A DNA stretch of 64,000 nucleotides from Aegilops tauschii subsp. strangulata (taxonomy: Eukaryota; Streptophyta; Magnoliopsida; Poales; Poaceae). Where the stretch lies: NCBI RefSeq assembly GCF_002575655.3, contig NC_053039.3:219933622-219997621 (forward strand). Reading direction: 5' to 3'. Shown here one piece after another: positions 10,571 through 22,665 of the stretch. A program made the position numbers and the translations under genes. Position 1 is the first letter of the stretch, and each line of letters starts with the position of its first letter. The notes under the pieces are model-generated. The model was not told the DNA's origin. It did no database searches and was given only the letters and a program-made list of their open reading frames with translations.

Positions 10571-12136
10571 CTAGTATGTGAAACTAGGCGGTATAAATTT
10601 AGCAACAATATAATTAGCATAATCAGCATACCACGGAGTACTACGAGAGGCATTTATGACATTTAATTGCTCATCAGGAAAGCTATCATCAATAGGTAGT
10701 GGGTCATCAAGAACATTTTCTAACCTAGACAAGTTGTCTGCAACGGGGTTCTCAGCTCCCTTTCTATCAACAATATGCAAATCAAATTCTTGTAGCAAGA
10801 GAACCCATCTAATAAGTCTAGGTTTAGCATCTTTCTTTTCCATAAGATATTTAATAGCAGCATGATCCGTGTGAATAGTTACTTTAGAATCAACAATATA
10901 AGGTATGAACTTATTACAAGCAAATACAACTGCTAAGAATTCTTTTTCACTGGTAGCATAATTTCTCTGAGCATTGTCTAGAGTTTTACTAGCATATTGA
11001 ATAACATTTAATTTCTTATCAACCCTTTGCCCTAGAACAGCACCTACAGCATAATCACTAGCATCACACATAATTTCAAAGGGTAAATTCCAATCAGGTG
11101 GCTGAACAATAGGTGCAGAGATCGATGCTTTCTTAAGTATTTCAAATGCTTCTACACAATCATCATCAAAGACAAATGGTATATCTTTTTGTAATAAATT
11201 AATCAAAGGCCGAGAAATTTTTGAGAGGTCCTTAATGAACCTCCTATAAAATCCGGTGTGACCAAGGAAACTTCTTATACCTTTGATGTCCTTGGGACAT
11301 GGCATCTTTTCAATAGCATCAACCTTGGCTTTATCAATTTCAATACCTCTTTCAGAAACTTTATGCTCCAAGACAATACCTTCATTAACCATAAAGTGGC
11401 ACTTTTCCCAATTCAAGACAATATTAGTTTCTTCACATCTCTGCAAAACTCGATCAAGGTTGCTCAAGCAATCATCAAAAGAGGATCCGAAGACGGAGAA
11501 ATCGTCCATGAAAACCTCACAAATCTTTTCACAAAAGTCAGAGAATATAGCCATCATGCATCTTTGAAAGGTAGCAGGTGCATTACATAAACCAAAAGGC
11601 ATACATCTATAAGCAAAGGTACCAAAAGGACAAGTAAAAGTAGTTTTTGATTGATCATTGGCTGACACAGGTATTTGAGAGAAACCAGAATAACCATCTA
11701 GAAAGCAAAAATGTGTATGTTTGGATAATCTTTCTAGCATTTGATCGATAAAAGGTAAGGGGTAATGATCTTTCTTAGTAGCCTTATTTAATTTGCGAAA
11801 ATCAATTACCATCCTATAACCTGTAATAATTCTTTGCGGAATCAATTCGTCTTTATCATTAGGAACGATGGTAATACCTCCCTTCTTAGGGACACAATGG
11901 ACATGACTTACCCACTGACTATCAGCAACGGGATAAATTATACCTGCCTCAAGGAGCTTTAGTATTTCTTTTCTTACCACTTCTTTCATTTTAGGGTTCA
12001 GCCTTCGTTGATGATCACGAACTGGTTTGGCATCTTCTTCCAAATTTATTTTATGTTGACATAGAGTGGGACTAATGCCCTTAAGATCATCAAGAGTATA
12101 TCCAATGGCAGCTCGGTGCTTCTTCAGAGTTTTCAA
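10571..12136 (-). CDS. Reverse transcriptase and RNase H, long open frame (element C)
   Basis: An open frame of 521 codons. RT blocks are [26 protein letters not shown] (about residue 109), [11 protein letters not shown] (146-156, first catalytic Asp), [14 protein letters not shown] (180-193) and FMDD (209-212). RNase H follows: [35 protein letters not shown] and [13 protein letters not shown] (about residues 365-440). A DNLSRLE segment ends RNase H, then the tether to integrase begins. No stop interrupts these domains, unlike B. The frame lacks an ATG of its own that makes sense for a separate gene; it is part of a Gag-Pol polyprotein. Confidence 0.9.
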   Translation of the reverse strand: MKTLKKHRAAIGYTLDDLKGISPTLCQHKINLEEDAKPVRDHQRRLNPKMKEVVRKEILKLLEAGIIYPVADSQWVSHVHCVPKKGGITIVPNDKDELIPQRIITGYRMVIDFRKLNKATKKDHYPLPFIDQMLERLSKHTHFCFLDGYSGFSQIPVSANDQSKTTFTCPFGTFAYRCMPFGLCNAPATFQRCMMAIFSDFCEKICEVFMDDFSVFGSSFDDCLSNLDRVLQRCEETNIVLNWEKCHFMVNEGIVLEHKVSERGIEIDKAKVDAIEKMPCPKDIKGIRSFLGHTGFYRRFIKDLSKISRPLINLLQKDIPFVFDDDCVEAFEILKKASISAPIVQPPDWNLPFEIMCDASDYAVGAVLGQRVDKKLNVIQYASKTLDNAQRNYATSEKEFLAVVFACNKFIPYIVDSKVTIHTDHAAIKYLMEKKDAKPRLIRWVLLLQEFDLHIVDRKGAENPVADNLSRLENVLDDPLPIDDSFPDEQLNVINASRSTPWYADYANYIVAKFIPPSFTY

Positions 12137-12318
12137 TAATCTCCCTTCTTCATGCTCTGAAAGGTTTGCACTAATACTAACAGGATATATCTTCTTCTCA
12201 TCAAGATATGCATATTTAAGAGTATCAGGTAAAGGTTGAGCTCAAACACGGGATCACCCTTGGGTGGAGGAGGATCCCCTAGGATTTCAACAGGCAAATT
12301 GTGTTTCAGGATAGGTTC

Positions 12319-12882
12319 CTATTTAAAGAACACTTCATCTATTTCCCTTCTTTCATTCATAAACATATCATTTTCATGGTCTAGCAAATATTGTTCTAAA
12401 TGATCACCAGGAGGTACGGCAATAGAAGCAAGGCCAATAATTTCATCCTTACTAGGCAATTCTTCTTCATGGTGTTGTCTACTAAATTTAGAGAAATTAA
12501 ACTCATGAGACATATCACCCAAGCCAATAGTAACAACACTCTTTTCGCAGTCTATCCTAGCATTAACTGTGTTCAAGAAGGGTCTACCAAATATAATGGG
12601 ACAAAAGCTATCTCGTGGGGAACCAAGAACAAGAAAATCAGCAGGATATTTAGTTTTCCCGCACAAGACTTCAACATCTCTAACAATTCCCATTGGTGAA
12701 ATAGTATCTCTATTGGCAAGTTTAATTGTGACATCAATATCTTCTAACTCAGCAGGTGCAATATCATGCTTAATTTCTTTGTATAAGCCAATAGGTATGG
12801 CGCTAGCACTAGCACCCATATCACATAAGCCATGATAACAACGATCTCCTATTTTAACAGAAATAACAGGCATGCCTACCAC
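12319..12882 (-). CDS. Aspartic protease (element C)
   Basis: A 187-codon frame beginning MVGMPVISVKIGDRCYHGLCDMGASASAIP, with CDMGAS as the active-site motif at about residues 20-25. The PIIFGRPFLNTVNARIDCE block at about residue 90-108 corresponds to the conserved GRPFL segment of Athila-type proteases. The C-terminal part links to RT but is ended at 12319 by a frameshift or stop. RT begins in another phase near 12136. Confidence 0.85.
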   Translation of the reverse strand: MVGMPVISVKIGDRCYHGLCDMGASASAIPIGLYKEIKHDIAPAELEDIDVTIKLANRDTISPMGIVRDVEVLCGKTKYPADFLVLGSPRDSFCPIIFGRPFLNTVNARIDCEKSVVTIGLGDMSHEFNFSKFSRQHHEEELPSKDEIIGLASIAVPPGDHLEQYLLDHENDMFMNERREIDEVFFK

Positions 12883-12928
12883 AGGTCTATGTTTATATTT
12901 AGCACAAGGTTTGGCAATTCTAGCAGTT

Positions 12929-14032
12929 TCACCGCAGAAATAAATAACATGCCCATCTATTATCAGCCAAGAGATCTTTCACAATAGCAATATTAGGTTC
13001 AACTTTAATCTGCTCAGGAGGTGTATAAGTTCTAATATTGCTTTTACGAACCACAGTTGAAGCTTTAGCATGATCCTTTATTCTAACAGGGAAAGGTGGT
13101 TTCTCAACATAAGAAGTAGGAACAACAGGATCATTATAAGTGATAGTCTTTTCTTCAGCTTTAGTAGGTGCAGCTACTTTTACTTCTATGGGAGGATGAT
13201 ATTTAAACCACTTCTCCTTGGGGAGATCAACATAAGTAGCAAAAGATTCACAGAAAGAAGCTACTATCTCAGAGTCAAGTCCATATTTAGTGCTAAATTT
13301 ATGGAAAACATCGGTATCCATAAAAGACTTAAGACAATCAAACTTAGGCGCAATACCTAACTCCTTACCTTCGTCGAGATCCCAATCTTCAGAGTTGCGT
13401 TTAATTCGATCCAATAAATTCCATTTGAATTCAATAGTCTTCATCATAAAAGAGCCAGCACAAGAAGTATCGAGCATGGTGCGATTGTTATCAGAAAGCC
13501 GAGCATAAAAACTTTGAATAATTATTTCTCTTGGGAGATCATGATTGGTGCATGAATATAACATTGATTTAAGCCTCCCCCAAGCTTGAGCGATGCTTTC
13601 TCCTTCGCGAGGCCAAAAATTATATATATAGTTGCGATCACGATGAACAAGATGCATAGGATAAAACTTCTGATGAAATTCCAATTTCAATCGTTTGTAG
13701 TTCCATGACCCCGTATCATCACATAGCCTATACCATGTCGATGCATCTCCCTTCAAAGATAAAGGGAAGACCTTCTTCTTAACAACATCATCGGGTATCC
13801 CTGCAAGCTTAAATAATCCACAAACTTCATCCACATATATTAGGTGCTCATCAGGATGCTTTGTTCCATCTCCTGCAAAAGGATTAGCTAGCAGTTTTTC
13901 TAACATACCCAAAGGAACTTCAAAGGGAACATTTTCATTTTAAGTAGGTTGAGTAGGTTGAGGAGCAACTCTTTGCTCTACAGGTCGGGGTGAAGATACC
14001 CCAAACAAGCCCCTCAGAGGATTACTTTCCAT
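12929..14032 (-). pseudogene. Gag polyprotein region (element C)
   Basis: An ATG at 14032 begins the same N-terminus as in B, but a TAA near 13940 interrupts it after about 30 codons. From 13912 the frame is open for 327 codons. It contains LKGDASTWYRLC, FHQKFYPMHLVHRDRNYIYN, GESIAQAWGRLKSML, YARLSDNNRTMLDTSCAGSF and a C-terminal KDHAKASTVVRKSN segment. It ends at 12929, just before the protease. This is the best-preserved Athila-type gag in the window and serves as reference for B. It would form the particle. Confidence 0.85.
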
Positions 14033-14109
14033 AGTAGCAAGTGACAGTAAATTTCAGCACACTATATAAATTTTTCCTTACCAAATTCCACCTACCAAAG
14101 GCGCTGCAC

Positions 14110-14127
14110 TCCCCGGCAACGGCGCCA
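14110..14127 (-). promoter_or_regulatory. Primer-binding site of element C
   Basis: Minus-strand TGGCGCCGTTGCCGGGGA, 11 bases past the LTR end. It is identical to the PBS of element H and one base different from B and D. Confidence 0.8.
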
Positions 14128-14138
14128 GAAAAGAGTCT

Positions 14139-15643
14139 TGATGAACCACAAGTATAGGGGATCTATCGTAGTCCTTTCGATAAGTAAGAGTGTCGAACCC
14201 AACGAGGAGCAGAAGGAAATGATAAGCGGTTTTCAGCAAGGTATTCTCTGCAAGTACTGAAATAATTGGTAACAGATAGTTTTGTGATAGGATAATTTGT
14301 AGCGAGCAACAAGTAACAAAAGTAAATAAAGTGCAGCAAGGTGGCATAATCCTTTTTGTAGCAAAGGACAAGCCTGGACAAACTCTTATATAGAGAAAAG
14401 CGCTCCGGAGGACACATGGGATTTATCGTCAAGCTAGTTTTCATCATGTTCATATGATTCGCGTTCGGTACTTTGATAATTTGATATGTGGGTGGACCGG
14501 TGCTTGGGTGCTGTTCTTACTTGAACAAGCATCCCACTTATGATTAACCTCTATTGCAAGCATCCTCAACTACAACAAAAGTATTAAGGTAAACCTAACT
14601 ATAGCATGAAACATATGGATCCAAATCAGCCCCTTATGAAGCAACGCATAAACTAGGTTTTAAGCTTCTGTCACTCTAGCAACCCATCATCTACTTATTA
14701 CTTCCCAATGCCTTCCTCTAGGCCCAAATAATGGTGAAGTGTTATGTAGTCGACGTTCACATAACACCACTAGAGGCTAGACAACATACATCTCATCAAA
14801 ATATCAAACGAATACCAAATTCACATGACTACTAATAGCAAGACTTCTCCCATGTCCTCAGGAACAAACATAACTACTCACAAAGCATATTCATGTTCAT
14901 AATCAGAGGGGTATTAATATGCATATAGGATCTGAACATATGATCTTCCACCAAATAAACCAATTAGCATCAACTACAAGGAGTAATCAACACTACTAGC
15001 AACCTACTAGTACCAATCCCGGACTTGGAGACAAGAATTGCATACAAGATATGAACTAGGGTTTTGAGAGGAGATGGTGCTGGTGAAGATGTTGATGGAG
15101 ATTGCCCTCTCCTGATGAGAGGAACGTTGGTGATGACGATGGCGATGATTTCCCCCTCCCGGAGGGAAGTGTCCCCGGGAGAACAGCTCTGCCGGAGCCC
15201 TAGATTGGTTCCGCCAAGGTTCCGCCTCGTGGCGGCGGAGTCTCGTCCCGAAAGGTTGCTTATGATTTTTTCCTCGACGAAAGACTTTATATAGCAGAAG
15301 ATGGCCACCGGAGAGCCAACAGGGGGGCCATGAGGCAGGGGGGCGCGCCCCCCACCCTCGTTTGCAGGTGGTGGCCCCCCTGACATATTTCTTCCGCTCA
15401 GTATTTTTTATTATTTCCAAAAATAACTTTCGTGGAGTTTCATGACTTTTGGAGTTGTGCAGAATAGGTCTCTAATATTTGCTCCTTTTCCAGCCCAGAA
15501 TCCCAGCTGCCGGCATTCTCCCTCCTTATGTAAACCTTGTAAAATAAGAGAGAATAGGCATAAGTATTGTGACATAATGTGTAATAACAGCCCATAATGC
15601 AATAAATATCGATATAAAAGCATGATGCAAAATGGACGTATCA
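14139..15643 (-). repeat. 5' LTR of element C (1505 bp)
   Basis: Minus strand starts TGATACGTCC and ends TTCATCA. It matches the LTR of B throughout. A TATATAAAG box is visible on the minus strand at 15293-15285, just after the GC-rich block, which fits the RNA polymerase II promoter of the family. Confidence 0.85.
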
Positions 15644-16388
15644 GGTAGGAACCTATTGCCCTGCATTCAAACCTTGGGAGTTACTACTACGTTATGCTTA
15701 TACTGCTATGCTATGCTCGTAGACGTGGATTGGTTTGAGAGAATTCATGAAAGATGCGAGAGTTATTATTATCTAAGGGAAACTTAAGGTGGCTACTTTA
15801 ATACACATCTGGGTGGATTGGTTGGGGCACCCTGGAGCACCCAGTGGTTTGCCCGGGCACCTGGAGAACCCAGTGCTTGCCCAAGGGGAACTCGGAGGAC
15901 CCGTGTGATCACCCTATGGAATGCCACCCAGGCTTAAAGGGATCACAAGATTATTCATGCTAGAAACTTCCGTGTGCAGCCACAAGCTATTATGGGCTCT
16001 AGCATAGTTGAGTAGGTTGCATGACCTCTTCCAGTGGTAGGCTAGCAGATGTAGGGGATGTAGGTTGGTACTGTCTACCCACGGTTAGAGTTAATGCTTC
16101 TGAAAGACTGTGTCTCGGTCATCCGCTTCTCAAACACCATGTAGTGCGAGAAATCCAACGGAGGAGATCGAGTCTTGTGGGGAAAAGTGCGCAAACCTCT
16201 GCAGAGTGTACAAACTAATCATGATTAGCCGTGTCCCCGGTTATGGACATCTTGAGTATCTGGTTCTTGGATTATCATGTTGATCTCAACACTTTATTTA
16301 ATTAACTTGATTGGGTTAATGATTATTATTTTGGGATTGAGTTGGAGCCTTCTCAATATTTATCAACCAACTTTGTAGTTAAATAAAA
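15644..16388 (+). repeat. Gypsy-type LTR fragment, right part
   Basis: Resumes after element C. From memory the text around 15930-16290 (CCACAAGCTATTATGGGCTCTAGC and the following lines) recurs in wheat Gypsy LTRs of the type beginning TGTAACATCCC. No coding frame is convincing. The LTR end (CA plus PBS) is not visible; the resemblance fades near 16388. Confidence 0.45.
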
Positions 16389-16935
16389 TATATTCCTCTG
16401 GCCCAGGCTATTATTTTATGTCGACGAAATATCCAGCCCAGATATTAATATTTAAATGTGAAAATGGTTAGCCCGGCTATTCTTTTTTTGCGGAACATCC
16501 AACCCAGGTCAACTTGTTATTCTCCGGGCCGCATTAGACTTGCCAAGAAAATGGGCTTTAAGAAATAATAAATGGGCTGTAATTGAAAAAAATGGTTGTA
16601 AATATAAAAAACGCACCAAACAGGTACATTTTTTAATTCTTCTAAAAAAGGTACATTTTTTAATTTCATTAATTGTTGCACGTGTATAATTTTGTTGGAT
16701 TTTTACCTAATACAAATTTATTTTGAAATTATATTTAATCTGACTCTAAATTTTGGGTGAAAAAATATTTCGGATCCCATCAAAATGTTGGAAACTTTTT
16801 CGAATTTTTTTAGCAGTTGGCTGAAATTATTAACAAAGTCCTGGCTAAAAAATGGCTGAGTAAATTCCATTAGAATTAAAAAATAGGTTGTACATTATAA
16901 CAAATCACAAATGGTCTATATGTTCTCTGCCAGAG
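16389..16935. other. AT-rich unclassified DNA
   Basis: High A/T content, with a recurring GCCCAGGCTATT / GCCCGGCTATT motif near 16404 and 16471 and a repeated GGTACATTTTTTAATT near 16623 and 16650. No terminal inverted repeats, protein motifs or clear boundary are seen. Confidence 0.4.
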
Positions 16936-16947
16936 ATGTGATGGTCA

Positions 16948-18420
16948 CTTGTGGGCCTAGTAAGTTGACGCGTACGCGAGGCTTTGTCAACTTATAGTCA
17001 ACACACGATTCTATTAGCTGTGGCCGTTGGATGTCCATCTAACGGTTGTGGTGCTTCTTCAATCTCGTATATTCATGCTTCAGCCACCCAAACCACCGCC
17101 GGCGGTACCGCGTGCTACCGCCTCCCGTGGGCGGCTGTGCTGCCGCGCAGGCCTCACCGGCCCACCCTACTCCCATCGCCGTCCAGGCCATTCCTCTCCT
17201 CACCAACACCTCCTATTATTCTCCGGCGACAATAGCCTCACACCGCAGCCGAACCAGTGAACCCTCGTACTCCCCTCGTCGTGGACATCCACTGCTATGT
17301 CTTCGCCGGCTCCGGGTCGTTCGCTTCCTAGGCCTCGCCATCGTCCAACGCGTTGGTTCTCTCGGCGCGGTGTGGTTAACTTTGTCAACAAACGACAGCC
17401 ATCGGAAGAGGCATGCACATGGAGTGGCTGACAATAGGGACCCGCATGGCCCATGGCCGCACACGAGCAAGTCCCTTCTTATTATGCGAAAACAAATGAT
17501 TTCTCCCCCTGACAAGTTTGAGCCAGCAGCTACATCTTCGCACGCAGGGAAGTGTTTCCTTTATTACGAAGAAAACATGTTTACTCTCCCTGACAGCTGG
17601 GACCCACCGGCTTTATTATGATCCATTTCACGAAAATATAGATTGTACCAAAGATGCTAAATTGTTTTCTTTTTATTCTAAGTCGAAAAAGAAGAAATTA
17701 AAAAACCCAGAAAACATCTTCGCACGCAAGGAAGTGCCACCTTATTACGAGCAAAAAAATGATTCCCCCTGCTAGCTGGATCCACCGGATTTGGAGGCTG
17801 ACTTGTGGGCCAACTAAGTTGATGCGTACAGGCTTGGTCAACTTAGTCAAAACGATTCTAGCTGCATTGACCATTGGATGTTAAATCAACGGTCGTGCTG
17901 CGTCTTCAACCTTTGGTCTTCTTGCTCCAGCCGCCCAAGCCAGGCCCACCGTACCGCTTGCTCCAGCCTCCCGTGGCCGGTTGTGCTGCCGCGCAGGCAT
18001 CATAGACCGACCATACTACGACTGGCCAGACCTTCCCTCTACTCACCCACACCCCATGTTATTCTCCGGCAATGGCGGCATTACACCACAACCGACCAGT
18101 GAACCCTCGTACTCCCCTCCGCGTGGGCATCCACCCACCTCGTCTTCTCTGGCTCCTCGTCGTTCCCTTCCTAGGCCTCACCGTCATCCACTGCCTTGAT
18201 GCTCTCGGCGCCTCGTGGTCAACGAGGTCAACGAACGATCGCCATCAGAAGTGGACTTTAGGCTGTGAGGCTGACAGCTGGACCCACCAGCTACATCTTC
18301 GAAACCAAGGAAGTGCCTCCTTATTACTCGCCAAATAAAAATGATTCCTCCCCTAACATCCGGGACCCACCAGCTACATCTTCGCATGCAAGGAAGTCCA
18401 TCCTTATCCTCCCTCGCAGC
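16948..18420. repeat. Diverged tandem duplication, period about 854 bp
   Basis: Unit 1 starts near 16948 and unit 2 near 17802 with the same order of blocks: CTTGTGGGCC..AAGTTGA; the CGATTCTA/GTTGGATGT stretch; CCTCCCGTGG..GTTGTGCTGCCGCGCAGG; CAGTGAACCCTCGTACTCCCCTC. At the end of each unit a smaller block of about 75-95 bp recurs four times (CAGCTACATCTTCGCA..AAGGAAGTG..TTATTA) near 17522, 17712, 18283 and 18371. The proline- and arginine-rich frames here do not look like proteins. Confidence 0.7.
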
Positions 18421-19346
18421 TAGGATCCACCAGGTCGAAGCGTATGTAGCACTGTCGAAAACGTGTACGTACATACTGGTCGATCGGTCTCTCTGCAATG
18501 ATGAACCGTGGCCGAGCAAGCAGCGGCACGTGTAGTAGTAGATGACGTCGAGTTGGCGGCAGAGGAAGACTCGCATGCCACGACGTAGCAGTTCAGGCAG
18601 TCCCTTCTAAACTGTGTACACGTACGTACAGCCAAATGCCAAAAAATACGGCCACGTACGTACATACGGGCGGGGTCTCAAACGCCTACTCGCGCATACA
18701 TATGGCCAAGGCTGGTGTACTGGAGAGGCAGCAATGGCGTCGTGTTCATTGGGAGCCAACCGGCTTGGACAGAACATCCAAAATGAGGTTTGGCGTACTG
18801 CAGAACGGAGGAAACGGGCCTTCTGTTCGACCGCGTACGTTCGAAATAGGGTAATGTTCATCGGGAAGGGTCTAGCGTACTGCAAAACGGAGGAAACAGA
18901 CTTGTGTGGAGTGCCTACAGCCGAAACAGGGTCCTGTTCACCGGGAGGGGTGTGGCATACCACAAAACTGAGGAAACGGACTTGTGTTGGAGCGCCTACG
19001 GTCGAAACGGGGTCCTGTTCATCCACCATCTACTGGCTCGCTCCAGCCTCCACAGGCTACTGTTCATCCACCGTTGACCTCCTCTAGCCTCCACGGGTTA
19101 CTGTTCATCCAGCCTCCACCGACTGCTGTTCATAGAGCCTCCACGGGGTCTTTTTCATCCACACCCAACCGGCTGGGGTGCGACAGCATCCAGCGACAAC
19201 AGCCTACTACCATGGGGTCATGTTCATCCAACCCCCACCGGGAACTGTTCATCCACAGCCAACCAACCGGCTCGACTCACCACGTCTCGACTCATTCTAT
19301 GTACCGCGCACACGGTAGCAACGGTCATCGTTCATCGAGAGGCAAC
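18421..19346. mobile_element. Probable CACTA-type DNA transposon, interior segment with subterminal-like repeats
   Basis: Holds direct repeats of about 80 bp (near 18792, 18875 and 18954; core GCGTACTGCAAAACGGAGGA) and then many short TGTTCATCCA-type units up to 19260. Arrays like this lie near CACTA ends. The segment continues on the far side of element E, to the terminus at 31189. No transposase is visible and the left terminus is not found, so the assignment rests on the right end. Confidence 0.5.
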
Positions 19347-19351
19347 CCAAC
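19347..19351. repeat. Target-site duplication of element E (CCAAC), left
   Basis: CCAAC precedes the TG of the left LTR and recurs exactly after the right LTR at 30634-30638. This proves the boundaries of element E. Confidence 0.9.
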
Positions 19352-20528
19352 TGTCGGTGTACAAAAGGAGGGGCGCACTTTTGTACCCCTTTACCTGTGC
19401 ACGGGCAGTCGGAGCCGCGCCCACGGTCACACCAAGCAGAACAGGGGAGGTGAGCCAAGGTAAGACCGAAGCCCAAGATAACTAGAGCAACACCAAGGCC
19501 AAGACCACAAAGAGCAGAGGGACGAAGCAGGTTCCCCCGGCAAGACCCTTGCCGGGGCAGCCTCAGCAGCCCCGGCAAGACCCTTGCCGGGGCAGCTCGC
19601 CCCACACCAACAGAGCGAGCCACCCTTGAGCCCACGGTCTCCAACATCACGTTGGGCCAGGGCTCGGGAGGCACCTCCATGGTGGCATGCAGATCTTTGT
19701 GAAGACAAGGAACACCCAAGATTAGATGAGGATTAGAAGACGACGATCCTCGGCAAGATCCTTGCCGAGGAAAGCCACGAGACCCCCGGCAAGGTCCTTG
19801 TCGGGGACGACAGCGCGCCACGGCAAGACCCTTGCCGGGCCACCCGGCAAGGCCCTCACCAAGGACGCCCGCTTGGCCACCGCCAGGCCCGCGCCAACCA
19901 AGTTTCCACCGCCGTTCGCATGCAGCTGCCAGCTCAACCAGCTGAGCAGGCACCTGCGTGGCAACATGCAGCTCCCGGGCCAACTCGTCAAGCGCCTGCG
20001 TGGCGGCATGCAGATCTTCGTGAAGTCTCCACCACCGCGCCACCTCAGCTGCCTGCCTGCCTACATGGCACCGCATGCCTCACTGGCCAGGGCGCGTGTC
20101 GAAGCGAGGAGGAGCGGCGACGGACGGGACGGGCCTCGCCCCCGTCCCCGATAAAGCAAGGGGACACCTAAGCTACGCATTAAATGCGTCTTGTCCTGTA
20201 ATACGAGCGATAAGCTCATAGCACTGTGCCCCTTTCCACCTCCTGTGTGCCACTGTGGCAGCCCCTTTCGACTATAAAAGGAGGCCCATGGCATACTGGA
20301 GAAGGATTCGGCTCTTTCGAACCACACACTCACCATAGCTAGTTCGAGAGCTCAAGAACTCTCTGAAATACACCCACCAAAGCAGGACTAGGGTTTTACG
20401 CATCCTCGCGGCCCGAACCTGGGTAAACGATCCTTGTGCTGGTTACTAATCCTGCTCTTCTCGCAACCCTGCGCCCCAGCAACCGTAGTAGGGATTCTTG
20501 TGATCCCATAGGTGTCGTTTCCCCGACA
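19352..20528 (+). repeat. 5' LTR of element E (1177 bp)
   Basis: Runs from TGTCGGTGTAC to TTCCCCGACA. Promoter TATAAAA at 20273-20279. It contains several near-palindromes of CCGGCAAG..CTTGCCGG between 19537 and 19860. The right copy is 24 bp longer because of one extra unit. Confidence 0.9.
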
Positions 20529-20532
20529 TCTT

Positions 20533-20550
20533 TGGCGCGCCAGGTAGGGG
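20533..20550 (+). promoter_or_regulatory. Primer-binding site of element E
   Basis: TGGCGCGCCAGGTAGGGG lies four bases after the LTR end, where minus-strand synthesis is primed. Which tRNA it matches was not determined. Confidence 0.6.
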
Positions 20551-20602
20551 GCGCAATTGTGAGAATCTGGTCTAGTAGTTAGCCTAGCAGTTCTTCGTCG
20601 CC

Positions 20603-22665
20603 ATGGCTCCTAAGAAGAAGACGGCCACGGCGATCGGCTCGTTGGGAGCCAAACGGCCTGTGCCGGTGCCGACGAGCAATGGACCGGTCGCGGACAGGAC
20701 CCGGGCCGCGGTCCGTGAGCACCAGCATCGCCCTGGCAGACAGAGCCTAGCGAGCGGCGTGGTTCGCGCGCCAGACGACCGGCCGCACGTCGCCAGACCC
20801 AAAGATGGAGCTGGCCCCCCGCAGGCGGCGCGGGGCCCTCCAGGGGTGTCGTTGTGCCACCTTCGGGCAGCACAGCGACCTCCAAGACGCCCACACCAGC
20901 GACCACTGCGCGCTCTTCCCATGGTGTGCGCGCCGAGCAGCGTCACCACGCTGGTGACCCTGGGCACCACCGTGGGAAGAGCCCTGTGCGTCATCCGCAA
21001 GCTGAAGGGGTTCAGCATGCCCGCCAAAGTGCTGGGGAAAATGGCACGCAACCGCTGGGTCATGACGGAGCTCCTTCTAACGTAGTTAGAAGTCGAAGCG
21101 CGCCGCGATCCATGCAGCTATCGCCACCGCCCACGCCAGCAGAAGCTTTGGCGTGCATGCAGCTGCTCCTCGACTTCCCTCCTGCTGCGGAGAAGCTCGA
21201 CGAGTGGAGGGCCACCATCCGGAGCCTCGTCGCCGTCGCCAACAAAGACGTTCCGCGACCGGCGGGGCCCTCGGGTCGGCGCTCCACCGAGCCACCACAT
21301 GCTGGCGCTAGGAGGACCAGGGGAGCTGCGGCCACGGTGCACTCTCCTCCTCCTCGCCAGCCGCCGCGGGCGTCGTCCCGTCAAGACGACGCTTGTGATA
21401 ACATCTCCATGGCGTTGTCCGACCCGCGGACCCTCCGCGACCAGCACCAGGTTCTTCGGGAACGAGCTCACGAAGACGCTCGAACCATCGTCGAGCGCCG
21501 GCGCGAAACGCGCCGCCAGTCGGACACGCGGGCGGGACCCGCTATGGACCACCCAGCACCGGGGGGCTCCGGTGGCCTACCTTACGAGGTGGGCTGCCCA
21601 GCCTTTACCCGTGAGCTACGGCAGTTCCAGTGGCCGTCCCACCGCACGTTCAAGCCCGACGTCGGCAAGAAGTACACTGGCAAGACCCATCCGTCCGAGT
21701 TCCTCAGCATCTACACCATCGCGATACAGGCTGCTGGAGCTCGCAACGACAAGGTGCTTGCCAACTATTTCCCGCTGGTGTTGAAGCCCAATGTTATGTC
21801 TTGGTTGATGCACTTGCCGGTGGATTCCATTTCTTCTTGGTCGGATCTGTGCCATGAGTTCGTTGGCGCCTTCACAGGAGGCCAGCAAGCTCATGACTAG
21901 GCCAGTGATCTGCATATCATTCCCCAGAAGGAAGGGGAAACCCTGCGCAAGTACATCCAGAGATTCAGCCGGGTGCAGCACAACATCCCCGACGTTCATC
22001 CTGCCGCTGTGATCAGCACGTTCCACCAGAACGTGCGCAACCGCAAGATGTGCGAAGAGCTGGCGATGACCAAGGTTAAGGATGTGGCCGAGCTCTACGT
22101 TCTGGCCGATAGGTGCGCCCGGGCTGAAGAGGGAAGGAAGTACCCCGGCGAAGACGCCGGCGCAGAAACCGACTCTACCGATGAAGACGCCGCCACCCCG
22201 ACGAAGAAGGGCTGGCGTCGCAACAGGAAACGCAAAGGCAAGGCCGTGCTTGCCGTTGAAGGATTTGACGACACCGGCGCCGGCAAGAAGATCAAGGCAG
22301 ACACCCTCGGCAAGGAGATTGTCGGGTGCGCCGCCTGCCGGGCCTTGGCGGCTACCGACAAGCCAGGAAGCTCCGGCAAGCAATACTGCAAGATCCACCG
22401 CACCAAGGGCCATGACCTCCAGAACCGCCGACAAGTCGAGCTGCTTGCTGAGAAGCAATAAGCTGAGTATGAGAGGCGGGACAAGGAGAAGGACCAGGAC
22501 GGTGCTGAGGGATCCGGCAAGAAGCGTGGTGGCCAAGGAAGCTGCCCCGGCAAGGACAACCAGCAAGAGAGGCCCGCCCGGGGCCATGACAAGAAACAAG
22601 AAGATGATGATCACGACGAGGACGACGAGTCCGGTGAGCAAGGGTTCCAGAAGGCTACGGAGGCC
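20603..22665 (+). pseudogene. Gag polyprotein region (element E)
   Basis: The first ATG (20603, MAPKKKTATAIGS) opens a 160-codon basic, Pro/Arg-rich frame. From about 20854 the main gag phase (phase 1) is open: helical stretch with MQLLLDFPPAAEKLDEW, then FKPDVGKKYTGKTHPSEFL, VMSWLMHLPVDSISSW and LRKYIQRFSRVQHNIP, the capsid core. Further on is CAACRALAATDKPG..CKIHRTKGHD, a Cys/His cluster that probably binds RNA. In-frame stops lie at 21898-21900 (TAG) and 22459-22461 (TAA), both one C-to-T change from Gln. The switch from the first to the main phase near 20854-20930 may be a frameshift lesion. Confidence 0.75.

Larger units (their letters stand above)
10444..15643 (-). mobile_element. Element C: Athila-like LTR retrotransposon, 3' truncated
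   Basis: Second copy of the family of B, in the same orientation. Order on the minus strand is 5' LTR (15643-14139), PBS, gag, protease, RT-RNase H and the linker to integrase. It then ends abruptly near 10444. Integrase and the 3' LTR are missing, so this is a truncated remnant. It lies inside the Gypsy LTR of 9459-16388. The right flank is GGTAG (15644-15648); no matching 5-mer is seen at the broken end, as expected after a deletion. Confidence 0.85.

Noticed and set aside
17046..17621. A 191-codon plus-strand frame, Pro/Arg/Ser-rich
   Set aside because: Lies in the diverged tandem repeat; the second unit does not keep the frame, and no domain or codon pattern supports a gene.
18614..19087. 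A 157-codon plus-strand frame
   Set aside because: It spans the 80-bp direct repeats of the CACTA segment; the product is just the translated repeat.
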